The notes under the pieces are model-generated. The model did not search any database. It saw nothing but the letters and a program-made list of their open reading frames with translations, and was not told the origin of the DNA. Source: Artocarpus heterophyllus (lineage: Eukaryota; Streptophyta; Magnoliopsida; Rosales; Moraceae). Taken from it: 64,000 bases of DNA. Location of the stretch: the NCBI GenBank assembly GCA_025403435.1, contig CM046333.1, positions 16,455,770 through 16,519,769 of the forward strand, in the 5' to 3' direction. Shown here piece by piece: positions 23,549 through 35,282 of this stretch. The position numbers and the translations under genes were made by a program. The first letter of the stretch is position 1, and every line of letters starts with the position of its first letter.

Positions 23549-24051
23549 GTGAGTTAAATTACATGCTTACTTGTTTTAGTAAATTCCAAAAGTTGTATGC
23601 ACTTTAGCAGACCATAGTTACTAAACTCTCACGTCGGATTCGACATTGTTTTGACAACCACTATGAAGTACATGTGGATCCAATTCCACATGTTATTAGA
23701 GCCTCTCTCCTAGAGTATAAAGTGAAGCACTGAGTTGTTTCTTCTTGTGAATAGATGGTCATAGTTACCATACAAGATTCCAGCTGCTTGGGCATTAAAT
23801 AGTGGGTTACTCCAAGGAGGTTGCTGAACATCAGGATGGACGGGAAGAAAAGATCTGGCTCTTCCCTTTGGATAAATTTGAGTTTGGCCATGTTGTACTA
23901 GTCGTTCATGCTTATAACTGCCCTTTGTATGTATTATTCCAGTTGATTAGTTTTCTTAGTCCTCTTTCAGCTCTCAGAGCTGTAGTTTCATGTCTGTAAC
24001 TTAACTTTGTATGTATTCTTCCAATTAATAATTTTTTTTGTGTTTTTTCAG
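23549..24051 (+). other. Probable 3'-UTR intron of the FAR1-like gene
   Basis: A consensus donor AAC|GTGAGT follows the stop codon by 26 nt, and an acceptor TGTTTTTTCAG ends at 24051. The junction would lie under 50 nt after the stop, so it should not trigger nonsense-mediated decay. Inferred from sequence only. Confidence 0.4.
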
Positions 24052-26400
24052 GAATCAGTGGAACCTTATTTTTTCATCTGTAAATACATTTTTTCTTTTA
24101 GGGTTAATTTTTTATACTTTGTTCTAGATTAATTGAAAAGATGTGTTTTGGATTTTTTGATCTCATGGAAAGTTTCAAAAAGTGAAATCCTTCATTCTTG
24201 AACCAACCTTGTTAACATCTAAATCCTTTTTAATGTTTAGGCACTAAAAAATTGTCAGCCACACTCGTTTCTGTTACTGTTATATAAGTGAGAGTCTCCT
24301 CAAGGCATCATTGAAAAAATGGTTTATCTATTTTGTCTTGTTGTGTTTTTGTGTTTTTCTTTTTTTCTTTTTTAACTGTTTGTTTTCTTTTTATGAACTT
24401 ATTAGTTTTTTCTTATATTCATAATCCATAGTCTATTTATATCTACAATTAATAACTATAACTATATTAAAGTGAGAGTTCCTTTGTGGAACCACTTAAA
24501 AAATGGTCAAATTATTTTGATCTTTTATGATTCTTTTTTTTTTTTTTTTCATTTTTACTTTAGCTAGCTTTTTGATAATGGCTTAACTAATAAGATAGAA
24601 AGTCCTATGATGAAAAACTACCATGTTAGGTTTGAAGAGAGAAGGGACCGGTTATATAATAGGAAGAGAGGGCTGCCTCTAAGAAAAGGTCGAGCAGAAG
24701 GTTTGTGAAGGCTAGCCAGACAAAGGCCAGGAAAAAATTTTCTTAACTTTTCTTACCCCTAAAATTTTTTGTTTTTACAAAAAGGCTCCAAAAGATTATT
24801 CTTTTCAACGTGACTCATATAATTTTTATTTTTATTTTTGTGTATATACTTAGAAGTAACTTTTTCTCAAGTTTGCCTCCATTAACTTTTGACTTGAATA
24901 ATATAAAAGAGAATTTTTTTTTATTTTATTATTCATTCACTTTATTTATATTATTTTGTTGTTTTGCATTTTTTTAATTAAAGTTTTCCCTTTTTTTCAC
25001 TTTTTTCCTCTGTTTTGTCCTTGCTAAAATATTGTATCTTAAATGAGTTTCATTAAAATTCTTTTTTCTATTTATTCTTTGGGTTGAAATAATTTTTTGG
25101 ATAAAATTATTGATGAAAGTGAGAAATACTTTTAAATAAAATCTAAAAACAAATCAAAACTAAAACTGGAATATTTAAAATAAAAGTATATGGATAACAT
25201 TTACATGGAACTCCCAGGTCCAGGTCCAGGTGCGAAGCACACGTTGTTAGCTAATATTATATAACAAGTGGAGTTTCCTAAAACATTATTCAAAATATGG
25301 TTAACTTATTTTTTTGTACTTTTTAAATGTTTTTTCTTGTCTTGTTTTATTTATTCCTTTTTTATCTCTCTACTTTAAAGGGTGTTTGGTAAAATCAATT
25401 CTAACAAAAATTTTTAGTTGCTATATGATAAAGCTCTCACATGCTATGATATGATAAAAAATAAGTTACAATGTAAAGTACTTATATGCTATAATTTTTA
25501 GTTTAAAAGTTTTAGTTCTAACTGGATTTTTGAACATAGTATTACTTTTTTTCCTTCTTTATTCTCTTTTCTAAATTCATAATTTGCTAAATGTTTTTTT
25601 TTCCTAATATAGCTTAATCTTTTTACAATGTACTTCTACAAAATACATTTGTTCTTGCTTTACTCCTATTGAAATAATTTCTTTCATTTGTATCTTTAAT
25701 TTTTTTGGTTTCTTTTTTTTTTTTTAATGTCCAGAACTCGAACTCATGTACAATTAAATTTTCCTTGCTTGTTCCTATCAAAATATTTTTCCAAATATTG
25801 CCATAATTTTTCTTTTTAGTATAAGACATTATAAAAAATATCCTTGTAAATATTTAGATTGTAACAAAGTAATCAAAGACTTTAACACATAAATTTAACT
25901 ACAAAATCGCTTCCATGTGCATTGCACGAGTCTTAACTAGTTATCTTAGATAACCTCGTACCCTAGAATCAATGTGGTTTTTCCGTTTAAATATAAAACA
26001 AATAATAAGATGTGGCCTTTGTTATGAAACTGCAGCTGTAAAACATTTTTCATAAATTTTTTTTTTGAAGGAATTCATAAATTGATATTTGAAAATTCTT
26101 GAAGTGTGTCCCAGAAGAACTAGCAAAATTCCTGCCCCGTAGGAGCTTTGGAACCTATCCAGGAGTCGCTATCCAACCATAGGAATAGACCTTGTAATAC
26201 CACCTTAGTCACGTACATTTTCCGGCATAACACAATATAACATTGACAAAATTTGATCATATTACATATACCAAACCACAGAAATATATTCCTAGTTTCT
26301 CAAAGAGACGAGAACTGGAAAAAGCCCCCACCTTTATGGCATTCTTGATCACAAAATGTCAACCCAGTGAGAGAACATAACCAAAACTCAATTGCAACAA
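24052..26400. other. Intergenic region between convergent FAR1-like and L7/L12 genes
   Basis: AT-rich, with many T runs and one MITE copy (25380-25543). Two short look-alike stretches, AGTGAGAGTCTCCTCAAGG (24288) and AGTGAGAGTTCCTTTGTGG (24472), suggest a degraded duplicated element. No gene seen. Confidence 0.55.
25380..25543. mobile_element. MITE of the 'GAGAGCTTTACA' family, copy 5
   Basis: Begins GGGTGTTTGGTAAAATC. The core appears in the opposite orientation: ATAAAGCTCTCACATGCTAT, then a second GTAAAGTACTTATATGCTAT. The end is diverged. Confidence 0.6.
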
Positions 26401-26405
26401 CTCTT

Positions 26406-26557
26406 GAGTGTTTACTTAACATTTCAGTTTCAACTTATCAATTCTAATTGTAAACAATGTAATGCTCTCAGCAGCTTTAATAAAAAGCAAAAAATTGCTA
26501 CAGTGCAAAGCTCTCACAAGCTACAGTTCTTAAATTTAAAACTTCAGTGCCAAACGG
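26406..26557. mobile_element. MITE of the 'GAGAGCTTTACA' family, copy 6, in the 3' flank of the L7/L12 gene
   Basis: Reverse-oriented core: AATGCTCTCAGCAGCTTTAA, AAAAAGCAAAAAATTGCTAC, GCAAAGCTCTCACAAGCTAC. It ends GTGCCAAACGG, 72 bp beyond the L7/L12 stop codon, so the mRNA 3' end may fall inside or next to it. Confidence 0.65.
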
Positions 26558-26628
26558 CGTATGAGATATGTTTCACTTGAATCAAGGTAACTTCAAAGAG
26601 GAACTATATTCATGGCAGAACTTTGCTT

Positions 26629-27276
26629 TCATTCTAGAACGACTTTGGCTCCAAGAGCCTTCAGCTTTTCAACTAGTTGCTCTGCTTCCTCCTTTGACAC
26701 TCCTTTCTTCAAGATTGATGGTGTCTTCTCTACCAAGTCCTTTGCTTCCTTAAGGCCTAAATCAGTGAAGCTCCTAACCTCCTTGATAAGTTTGATCTTC
26801 GAAGCTGCCTCATATGATTCCAATTTCAATTCAAAGACGGTCTTTTCAGGTTTCTTCTCCTCCTTGGCTGCTGTTGGTGCTTTCGTTGCCATTCCAGCTA
26901 GGCCAGCAGCTCCTGGTTTCATAACTCCCACACTTGGTGGCTCCTTCATTCCCCTTTTTCGCATCAAAATGGCACCCAGCTCGGAAACTTCAGCCAGTGT
27001 AAGTCCTGATATTTCATCCACAAGCCTGAAAACACGCTCGGTTGGAGGACTGCGATGCTCCGAAGGATCAAATGTTGCCGGATCATAGTCAGTAGGGAGC
27101 CTCCTCTGGTCAAACTCCACTTCTTCCTCTTCTTCCTCAACTTTCATTGCAGGTTGACCATAGTTTTTCCATAATCCGTTTAAGCCACCAGGATTTATTG
27201 ACAGAACTGTAGAGAGAAATGGTTTTCTGTAAAACTTATTAGGCAAAACATGCGTCAATCTTAAAACTAAGCTCAT
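26629..27276 (-). CDS. Mitochondrial ribosomal protein L7/L12 (nuclear-encoded)
   Basis: 215 residues in one exon. The N-terminus is rich in Arg, Lys, Ser and Leu ([20 protein letters not shown]) and poor in acidic residues, as in mitochondrial presequences. An acidic patch [10 protein letters not shown] follows, then the L7/L12 dimerisation region (about 80-105, [20 protein letters not shown]), an Ala/Gly/Pro hinge (about 115-140) and the conserved C-terminal domain (147-215: [20 protein letters not shown] ... [20 protein letters not shown] ... GAKVVLE). It forms the ribosomal stalk that recruits translation factors. Plant mitochondrial L12 proteins are of similar length. The presequence type and long acidic insert favour mitochondrion over plastid, but targeting is inferred. 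Confidence 0.93.
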   Translation of the reverse strand: MSLVLRLTHVLPNKFYRKPFLSTVLSINPGGLNGLWKNYGQPAMKVEEEEEEVEFDQRRLPTDYDPATFDPSEHRSPPTERVFRLVDEISGLTLAEVSELGAILMRKRGMKEPPSVGVMKPGAAGLAGMATKAPTAAKEEKKPEKTVFELKLESYEAASKIKLIKEVRSFTDLGLKEAKDLVEKTPSILKKGVSKEEAEQLVEKLKALGAKVVLE

Positions 27277-27323
27277 CTTTGGGTTTATAAAAGAGTCTTT
27301 CCTCCAAGATATGGCAAATCGGA

Positions 27324-28479
27324 CTAGAAGAAATCCATTCTTCCACCTCGTATGATAACAACCATGTAGACCTTCAATTTAAAAGGGCAAAAAAGAATAA
27401 GCAATAAGAATAAAGTACGATTTATGAAAAGGCAGAAACAAAAACTGAGGCATTTTGTCTAATTCATGCAAGACGTAAGCCTCCAATGTAAAATAGAAAA
27501 AAAAAAATAAAAAAGATCACAAAATTAAATAAAATTCATAGACATGCCATAATAATCAAAACACACACTTAGTTCATCACAAAACCATAAAATAGACTAT
27601 ACGAAAAAAGACATTCAAGTCTCAAGCCCTCAAAAATCAAAGTTGCGATCATCATCATCTTCTTTATCACTATTATCTTCCAAATCAATATCGTCGTCAT
27701 CATTCAAATCCTCTTCTTCAATATTGTAATCATCATTCAAATCTTCTTCTTTTTTTTCTTCTTCTTCAATCACCACAATTTGTAATAAACCGGTCCATTG
27801 GTCCACGACTTCCCTAGAAGAAGCACCACTAAGTCCACTACCACGGGGACAAGAACCCGCATCTTCATGAGCACTTCTGAAATAAGAGCCATTAGAAATC
27901 ATTTCTTCCATGTTCCCTTAAGCCATTTGTTTTGCATCAGACCCTTTAAATAGTGAAGGCATTTCTTTTTCACGTCATCTGGCACTTGTTGACATGGTCC
28001 AACATTATGGCCCGTGCCTGCCGCCCGCCAAATGACCGTTCAATCTTTTAAAACCACCCGTTATCCTCTTACTACAAAACTTGCATTCTCAATAAACATA
28101 ACCCTTTTTTGCACTTTGTCTCGACAATTCAATTTGAGTCCTGTATTTCCAAGCGGGATGCTTTCTCTTTCCACCACCGGTCATTATAATAAACCGAGAA
28201 ATGATTTTTAACATATCACATAAAGAGAAGTCAAAAAATAATTTATTCCTATCCCAACCGAATAAAAAGAACACATACTAACATACAATATAATATATAT
28301 ACATAAATGCTACTGCTCTTTTATACATATACTTAAATGGCTTTTACATAACACACAAAATCACTTGCTTCTACACAACATGCATTACTGCAGTAGCTAT
28401 AAGAGGGGAAAAAAAAAAAAGAAAAGGAGCCAGTCCACAGCAGAAAATAAAACAAAAAGAAGAAGAAAAAGAAGAAAAC
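27324..28479 (-). other. Predicted 5'-UTR intron of the L7/L12 gene
   Basis: On the minus strand a donor CTCAG|GTTTTC lies at 28480/28479 and a candidate acceptor TTTCTTCTAG ends at 27324. The upstream exon (about 28640-28480) is GC-rich, unlike the flanks, and fits a first leader exon. The intron contains the hAT transposase relic. The acceptor choice is uncertain. Confidence 0.4.
27630..28184 (-). pseudogene. hAT-type transposase relic: BED zinc finger joined to an acidic tail
   Basis: Minus-strand reading from 28184 gives GKRKHPAWKYRTQI, then an in-frame stop, then a BED-like finger (ECKFCSKRITGGFKRLNGHL with a following His), then a frameshift to GPCQQVPDDVKKKCLHYLKG. The frame then shifts again into 27911-27630, a Ser/Gly segment followed by about 40 mostly Asp/Glu/Asn residues. 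The BED finger and the PCxxVPDDVKK motif are typical of plant hAT transposase N-termini. The catalytic and dimerisation parts are missing, so it looks like an internally deleted, decayed copy. Confidence 0.6.
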
Positions 28480-28634
28480 CTGAGGAGATCCCAATCGGGC
28501 GATGGCTGCCGCCAATAGGTCGTGGCACCGGTCACCGGTCGCCGGTCGCTGTTCAGAGGGCAGGCTGCTCGGAAGTTGCAGACGATGGTGGAGGAGAATG
28601 GAAATGGTGATTGACGAAGCGAATGGAGGAGGAG

Positions 28635-28698
28635 TAAGGGTTTCAAAGCCCTATTTGCTTTGCTTATTTCACATTACAGCCCAAAACCGTATTGGGCC
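28635..28698 (-). promoter_or_regulatory. Promoter motifs of the L7/L12 gene: telo-box and site II elements
   Basis: On the minus strand AAACCCTTA (28643-28635) is a near-match to the plant telo-box AAACCCTA, and TGGGCT lies just upstream (28683-28678). A further site II motif in the other orientation (TGGGCC, plus strand 28693-28698) follows. Telo-box plus site II is the known signature of plant ribosomal-protein gene promoters, which fits the gene. Confidence 0.6.
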
Positions 28699-28804
28699 GC
28701 ATGGGTGAATTTGAGAAATACCCTTTCCGTGGCGTTGGTTTTTAATGGTGCTATTTTTAGAAGAAGGTTTAACACAAAGCACTTCCAAAGCTTAAAAAAA
28801 CGCA

Positions 28805-28920
28805 GGGTCTGTTTAGTTCAAGTATTTGAATAAATTATTTGAATAAAAATTTAAATTTTTATAAGTGAAAATACTGTAGCAAAATAATTCAAACCGTGAC
28901 TCGAGTATCGAAACAAACGG
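28805..28920. mobile_element. Short MITE, second copy of the 6199-6303 family
   Basis: Ends GGGTCTGTTTAGTTC and GAAACAAACGGGCCC are inverted. The centre AAAATACTGTAGCAAAAT is identical to the copy at 6199. It contains an extra ATTTGAATAAA duplication and lies about 110 bp upstream of the L7/L12 promoter motifs. Confidence 0.7.
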
Positions 28921-31726
28921 GCCCACAATTGATTATAAGTATTTAAAGTTAAGGTTAAGCAAATAAGTGTTATACAAAGATATTTTAGTCTTTTTGGTCT
29001 TCAAAGTATAAATGAAAGGAAAAAAAATGGATGGAACACCATTGTACTAGTAAAAAATTGGTATGCCATTTAATTTACCTGAAGTAATTACATAAATAGT
29101 GTTTTAGACATCTTAAATCTAAAATTGTTTACTTTCATACAATATTATATAAATACATATATATATATATATCTATTTTTTTAAAAAATATATATAGGAC
29201 TTGACTTACCAGTCATACCCTTTTTATATATTTTGGACAAGTTCCTTCTATTTTGGGCAGAATATATATTTTTCAATATCAAAAGATTCTTTGTAGTTGA
29301 CTAACCTTTTCTTTGACAATTAATGTTGTAATCAACTAAATTCATATTGATATGAACTTTTTCATCCCATTTTCCACATTTTTTGAAGTTCGCCTTTATA
29401 AATCTTCGTTGACAATCTGTGATGACGGATGATGATTTTATTTTAGAATTTATTTACCCATCAGGTAGGGTAAATTAATCGGTTTGTTATGTATGAAACT
29501 GTTTTACTCTTTTTATTGTAGATGTATTATGTCTTATAATTGGTTTGCATTATTATAATTAATGTGTCGATTCATATATCTTCTTCTCCATTTTATTTTT
29601 GACTTATTGTCTTGTGTTGAATTATTGACTTTTTTTAATGGACAAAACTTTTGAGAATAAATGTTTGTGCTTTTTCAAATGAAAACTTAAGCACAAATTA
29701 TGTCCTTTTTCATCTAAAACGCATGAAAATTATTCATTTGAATGCACAAAAGTGATTGGAGGACACAACAGAACATATATTTCGATCAAAAGTAGAAAAG
29801 TTAATGGTTTTTGTGATTTTTTTTGTACTATGATTTATTTTATAGTGCTCTTCATTATTGTTATTTTTAAATGCATATATGTGTAATTCCAAATTCCAAT
29901 TATTTAAGAAGAAGAAGTTATTGTCGTAATGAAATTTTTTTCAATTTATTCTGTTTTTTTTAGGTAATTTATTCATGTTTTATAATGACATTATCTTTGA
30001 AAAAAATGAACACATATAATATTTTTCTACATTTACACATAAATCTTTATCATAATGTATATTTATTTTGTAAATAAAAGAAATTTAACATTTTGTAAAC
30101 TTGCACAAGACAACGGATGTTGATAATGGTGTGTACAAAGTCTTTTCTAATTAAGTCAGTATCATAATGAAATAAAGAAAATACTGTTCTTTCTCAACCT
30201 TTGGATTTTTTGTGATTTTGAAGGAATCATTATGAACATGTTATTATCATAATAAAGAAATCATTACCATAATGAAAATGAAGATGCTACACATTCAACA
30301 TTCATATTAAACAAAGTAACAACAACAAGAACAATTATAAAGACACTTAACCCAAAAAAAAAAAACAAATAATTATCATAATGAAATAAATGAGGTATTG
30401 AACCAAAACACCTTGAACTTTTTAGTAACCAAAAACCCAAGTATTACCAACCAAAGTAAAGTTTCAATTGCCAAAATGAAACGTAATTTGATTAGTAGAG
30501 GGAAAAAAGAGCAAGAGTAAGTAATGCTTTCTACAAGTATAACATAATGTTATCAACCTATAAATTGTTTCTCTTTTTTTTTTTTTTTTTTGTGTGTACA
30601 TTTCACTACGTATAGTTTTATAAATAAATAAAATATTCTATAAATAAATAAAATTGTAGAATATTTAGATTCAAGGTCTAATAATTATAGATACTTGTAA
30701 AGGGCCCTATATTTTGTGGTCACTAAAGACCTGCTAGAATACCTTTTTTTTATAGTAATACTATACAATTATTATTGCACCTTTCTCAAGCAATCACAAA
30801 ATCGCATAAAAATTTAAAGAGCCCTATAAAGAGTCTCACATAATTTTATACACCAATGTAATTTATATGGTCAAAAAGATCGATGGTGTTGATCACTCCT
30901 AGTAAATATTTTTCTTCTTAAGAAATTCTTGTAACAAGAAAGGCTAGCTCTTTTTTCACTGCTAGAATTGACAGCTTTTTTAGCCATTGATTTTAATGCT
31001 CTGATGAGCAAATTTTGTGTCATATGTACATTATTAAAGCATATACTCACCAATAAAATTGTTAAAAAATTAATCCAATAGTAAAAGTGTCTTCATTAAC
31101 CATAGTGAAAAGAGTCTTCTTTGTCATAAAATTTTTATTTTCTTTCTTTCTTTCTTCCTTTCTTTGTCAAGATATATTACTCAAAACAATATCAGACACT
31201 CTCGATCCTTGAAAACACAGACGGTGATGCCAAACAAATCAGAATCAGTTCAAATTAAGGCCATAAATGAAGTCCCAAGACGTTAATGCATAGCAAAACA
31301 TACAATAAGGAATCGTTTCATACTCTAGTTTTGGGTTTGATAAAGCCAACAAAGCATAGTAGAAAGACCATCTGGCCATAGTGGTCACACTTGGATGCTG
31401 CCATGGAGGCGGCGAAGGCCTATTGGGCTTTGCGGGAGATAGTGCCGGAGCCGGGTCAATATGAGGAATACCACTTCTATGTCATTGTATTTTAAGTTTA
31501 CTATTTTCAGGAGAAAGTTTGATACATACTACTTTTAAATAGTATAAAGATATAATCGATCATAAATATTTTACCTTAAGGTTAAACAAACAAGTGTTAT
31601 CTAATAGTATGTTAGCTTTTTTAGGTAGGAAAATTGGTATAAATTAACGGAAAAAAATAAGCGGTAGAACATAATAGTGATAGAAAAGAAATAGTATACG
31701 ACCTAATTTACTCGACGGAGCTAGGA

Positions 31727-31935
31727 TTTTGTTTCAGGGGTATAAACTAAGAGTGTGAAAAACTTTAGAGACCATCAATATCTCAACTCTTAATACTATA
31801 AAACAGTTAGAAGGATACACATATTCAATTTGTTATTTTTTTATAACATGAACAAAAAAATTTTCTTAAAAGTTTAATATTTTTTTTTCTTGATTTAATT
31901 TTCTCTTTGAGTTAGTTTAGTAAAAATAAAAAAAT
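31727..31935. repeat. Dispersed AT-rich repeat, copy B
   Basis: Related to 11318-12060: GGAGCTAGGATTTTGTTTC, TATAAACTAAGAGTG, AGAAGGATACACATA and a following ATTCAATTTGTTA. It represents the state without the SINE. Confidence 0.5.
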
Positions 31936-33206
31936 AAAGCAGAAGATTTATGAAAAAATAGTTTTGATGAGAAGGAAGTCCTTAGTCGGTGGTAGCGATG
32001 AAGACAAGCTCATGGATCTAAGCTTCCTTTTGCTGGAGATGCATAGGGAAGATTTCTTGTGCCGGAGATGCATAGGGAAGATTTGTCATTCCCTAAGTGG
32101 ATTGGTTTGACGACTAATTGTGTTTGGTTATGTGAAATGTTTGTCATTTTTTTTAGGTTTTTTTTTGGTGGGTTTGATGGATTTTTGTGACTTTAAGTAT
32201 TTCGATAATGAAGCCAACAACAATATGATGGTTTTAGCCCGATACTGATCAGTATCACTACAGTCACACAATGTATATCGGGAGGTATTTAAGGGTATAT
32301 TTAGTATTTTAAATATAGTAGGATGACACGACCGTAGCTTTCTATAAATATTTTATTTCCGTAACATAAGTCAATCCAAACCTTAAATTTATGATAATCT
32401 AAAAATTGAAAACTTGACAACTTTCAACAAAATTTAGAAAGCCTAAGGAATCAACCTTTTTAGAGGGTATTGGAATATCTCTCTCTCTTTTTTCCTGAAA
32501 AGATTTTTATAATTGCAACAAAAAAATGTTTCTTTTTTACCGCTAGCACTATATTTAAAACTTGTTATGCTACTAAAAAATATACTGATAGACAAGAAAG
32601 AAAGAGGAAGGAGAGAAAGTGTATTAAGTTTGTCTATTTGAATTGAAGAGGAAAAATATTTGAACAACATACATTAATTATTAAAAAAAAGTAATATGAA
32701 TGATAGTGTACCACAATTTTGTTAAACTTTATTTTTTAAAATGGCTATTGAATTTATTTTTGTGGCATTAAGAAGCATATTTTATAAAAGAATCATATTA
32801 CATGTAATTTTTTTCTAAAGGTAATTCTAGTTGTAAATAGATTTTATAAGCGATGTTAATATGATGTAAACTAGGCTTAATACTACTTATGAATATTTAG
32901 TTATTTACTGGTGCTATAATGTAAAAATTAGGCTATAATCTTTGTATTTTGAAGTAGTATATTTTAATATCAACTCCCAAAAAAATGATATTTCTCTTAT
33001 TCACTCTAAACGTTTGTGACTAAATTATTCACAAGTTAAAAGAGCTACATGTTTATGAAAGGCTCAAGAAAGTAGAGTTGCTAATATATATATATATATA
33101 TATCAAATACCGACCAGCACCAAAATAAAAAGAAAAAAAGTCGATGCCATGTCAAACCTCGTGGTTAGTTGAATAAGCCAATGCCCATGTCGTTGAGTTT
33201 TAGTTT

Positions 33207-33345
33207 CCGTTTAGAATTTCAGTCGTAAATAATATTTTAAGTTAAAAAATTGTAGCATATAAGAGTTTTACATTATGATAACTTTTGCTTTTTAATGTGG
33301 TTGCTAAGAGATTTATACTGTTTATAATTATAACTGAAGGGTTTA
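33207..33345. mobile_element. MITE of the 'GAGAGCTTTACA' family, copy 7
   Basis: Begins CCGTTTAGAATTTCAG. The core TTGTAGCATATAAGAGTTTT, TTTTGCTTTTTAATGTGG and GCTAAGAGATTTATACTG follows the family order. The right end is degraded. Confidence 0.6.
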
Positions 33346-33370
33346 CTTTCATACTTTGCTATAGAATCAT

Positions 33371-33562
33371 ATAGGCCTACTTTGAATGAGTTTTTAATTG
33401 TAGGCTCCAAATTTGTTTGTTTAAAGAGTAAATGATTCACTATATGATTTTAATAAATGTCCTCGTATAGGCCTACTTTGAATGAGTTTTTGATTTTTGG
33501 GTTTCAAATTTGTTTGTTTAAAGAGTAAATGATTCAAAATACAATTTTGATAAATGTCATAT
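33371..33562. repeat. Tandem duplication, period about 96 bp
   Basis: TAGGCCTACTTTGAATGAGT through GTTTGTTTAAAGAGTAAATG to GATAAATGTC occurs twice in a row, with scattered substitutions. A smaller imperfect duplication (AAACAAAACTGACA) follows at 33660-33770. Confidence 0.75.
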
Positions 33563-35282
33563 AGTTGTTTGGTTAGGCAATTCTGTGTGATTTAATATAG
33601 CAGTTAATAATAATACAGCTTGCCTGTTTCACTGTTCCCACATAGTACGTAGTGTAGAATATCATCTATTAATTTCTAAATATGAATAAATAAAAACAAA
33701 ACTGACAATAATTCCATACATCTTCTATTTATTTCTAAAAATGAATAAAAAGAAACAAAACTGACAGAAATAATTGCAATCTTTAGATCACAAACTTTTT
33801 CTAATTGATTTCTTAAAAAAAAAAAAAAAATCAGACACCATTGGTTATTTGACACATACATTAGTATCTAAACATTTTTCGAAGTATACCAAGATGATCC
33901 ATTGAGAAGTTACATATCCCAATACATTTAACGTAGAGTTGTCTCCTTATTCTAATTAAATTGCGATATAGCAAAAATTTCAGTCGAATGCTGCAGAATT
34001 AAGAAAATAATTTAGAAAGAAAAATTTCCACATATTATTAGACGACATAAAATATTTAAAGTGATGAATAAAGGCAATCAATACATGATCATTAAGCAAT
34101 TTGCTTTTAGGTTTCTGGTTAGAGCCAAACCAAACAGTAGTTTACCAATTGCATGTAACTCGAAAGATAATATGTATATATATATACCACACAAAGAGAC
34201 CATTTAATTACATAAAAATGTGCTGCAACGATGTTCTTAAGATAGCTCATTTTGTCGAGAACAAAACAGAAGGTAAATAATCAAATGAAAAAAATGGAAT
34301 GTTCAAGGAGATCAAAGAAAGCACTTTAAAATGAAATAGGAAACACAATAATTGTTCTTATTGCTTGATACTTGAACAGTTATTAGAACGCCCTACGCAT
34401 GATTAGTCAAATTCACACCCTATATTTAAAGCCTATATCATGAAACTAAACCATTTTTTTTTTCATTTTTCTAGCAAAAGTCGTGATAGAGAGAGAAGGG
34501 ATAGAACCTGGTACGATCGTCAAATGTGGAAAGGAAAATCTTGAAAAAAGGGTCAAAAAATGCATATTGAAATGACAATATGAAGAGCTTATTTCAAGGC
34601 TTAGAGAGACATTGCAGACACTAGCTAGTACAAGTGAAGCTTTAGACGATAGTTTAAAACCGTTGTTAAAAGATAAAACAATGGTTAAACAAACTGTTAT
34701 CTTATCTAACGTATTCAGTCTGTCATGTTGGCCTTACAATTCACTGATAACATAAAATAATATATTATATAATCCAAAAATAACAAAATATAAGAATAGA
34801 ATTTCAATAAATATATTGTTTATATAATCTCAATAAATATATGGTTTATATGTGTCGTTGTACATATTCTCCCTATTCTTCAAGCACCACATTTAAATAA
34901 GCATTAGTATAATATTTTTGGCTTGTCACAGCTTTTGTCCTCAATATAAAAGATCTCTCATGTATCTTAACCCAAAATAATTATATTTTTTGTGTTCCTC
35001 TTAAATTGGTATACGCTAAAAAAGAAATAAAGATTTTATTTTAAATATAATTCATGCATTTTTTATTAGAATTTAATTTGTTATAGTAGCATGCATACCT
35101 TTGGTATTAGAAATAGTTAATCCTTAAGGCACATTGAAGGTGACTTTAGTTTTTGTGTTCATTCCACTCATTTAAGACGCTAAATATATTAGTCAAAATG
35201 CAATCAATTAAAAGATATATGCTATAAATTAGCAATAATAATTAATATAGTTAACAAAAATACACTTACAATTAAATTATCT

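Larger units (their letters stand above)
28930..35280. other. Transposon-rich intergenic region without a gene
   Basis: AT-rich DNA with a TA run (33085-33104), a repeat copy (31727-31935), a MITE (33207-33345) and a 96-bp tandem duplication (33371-33562). A short GC-rich island at 31392-31460 can be read as a peptide with EAAKAYWALREIVPEPG but has no start, no splice support and no family I recognise. Confidence 0.55.

Noticed and set aside
23661..23999. Open frames downstream of the FAR1-like stop codon
   Set aside because: They fall in the predicted 3'-UTR intron and show no domain or splice support.
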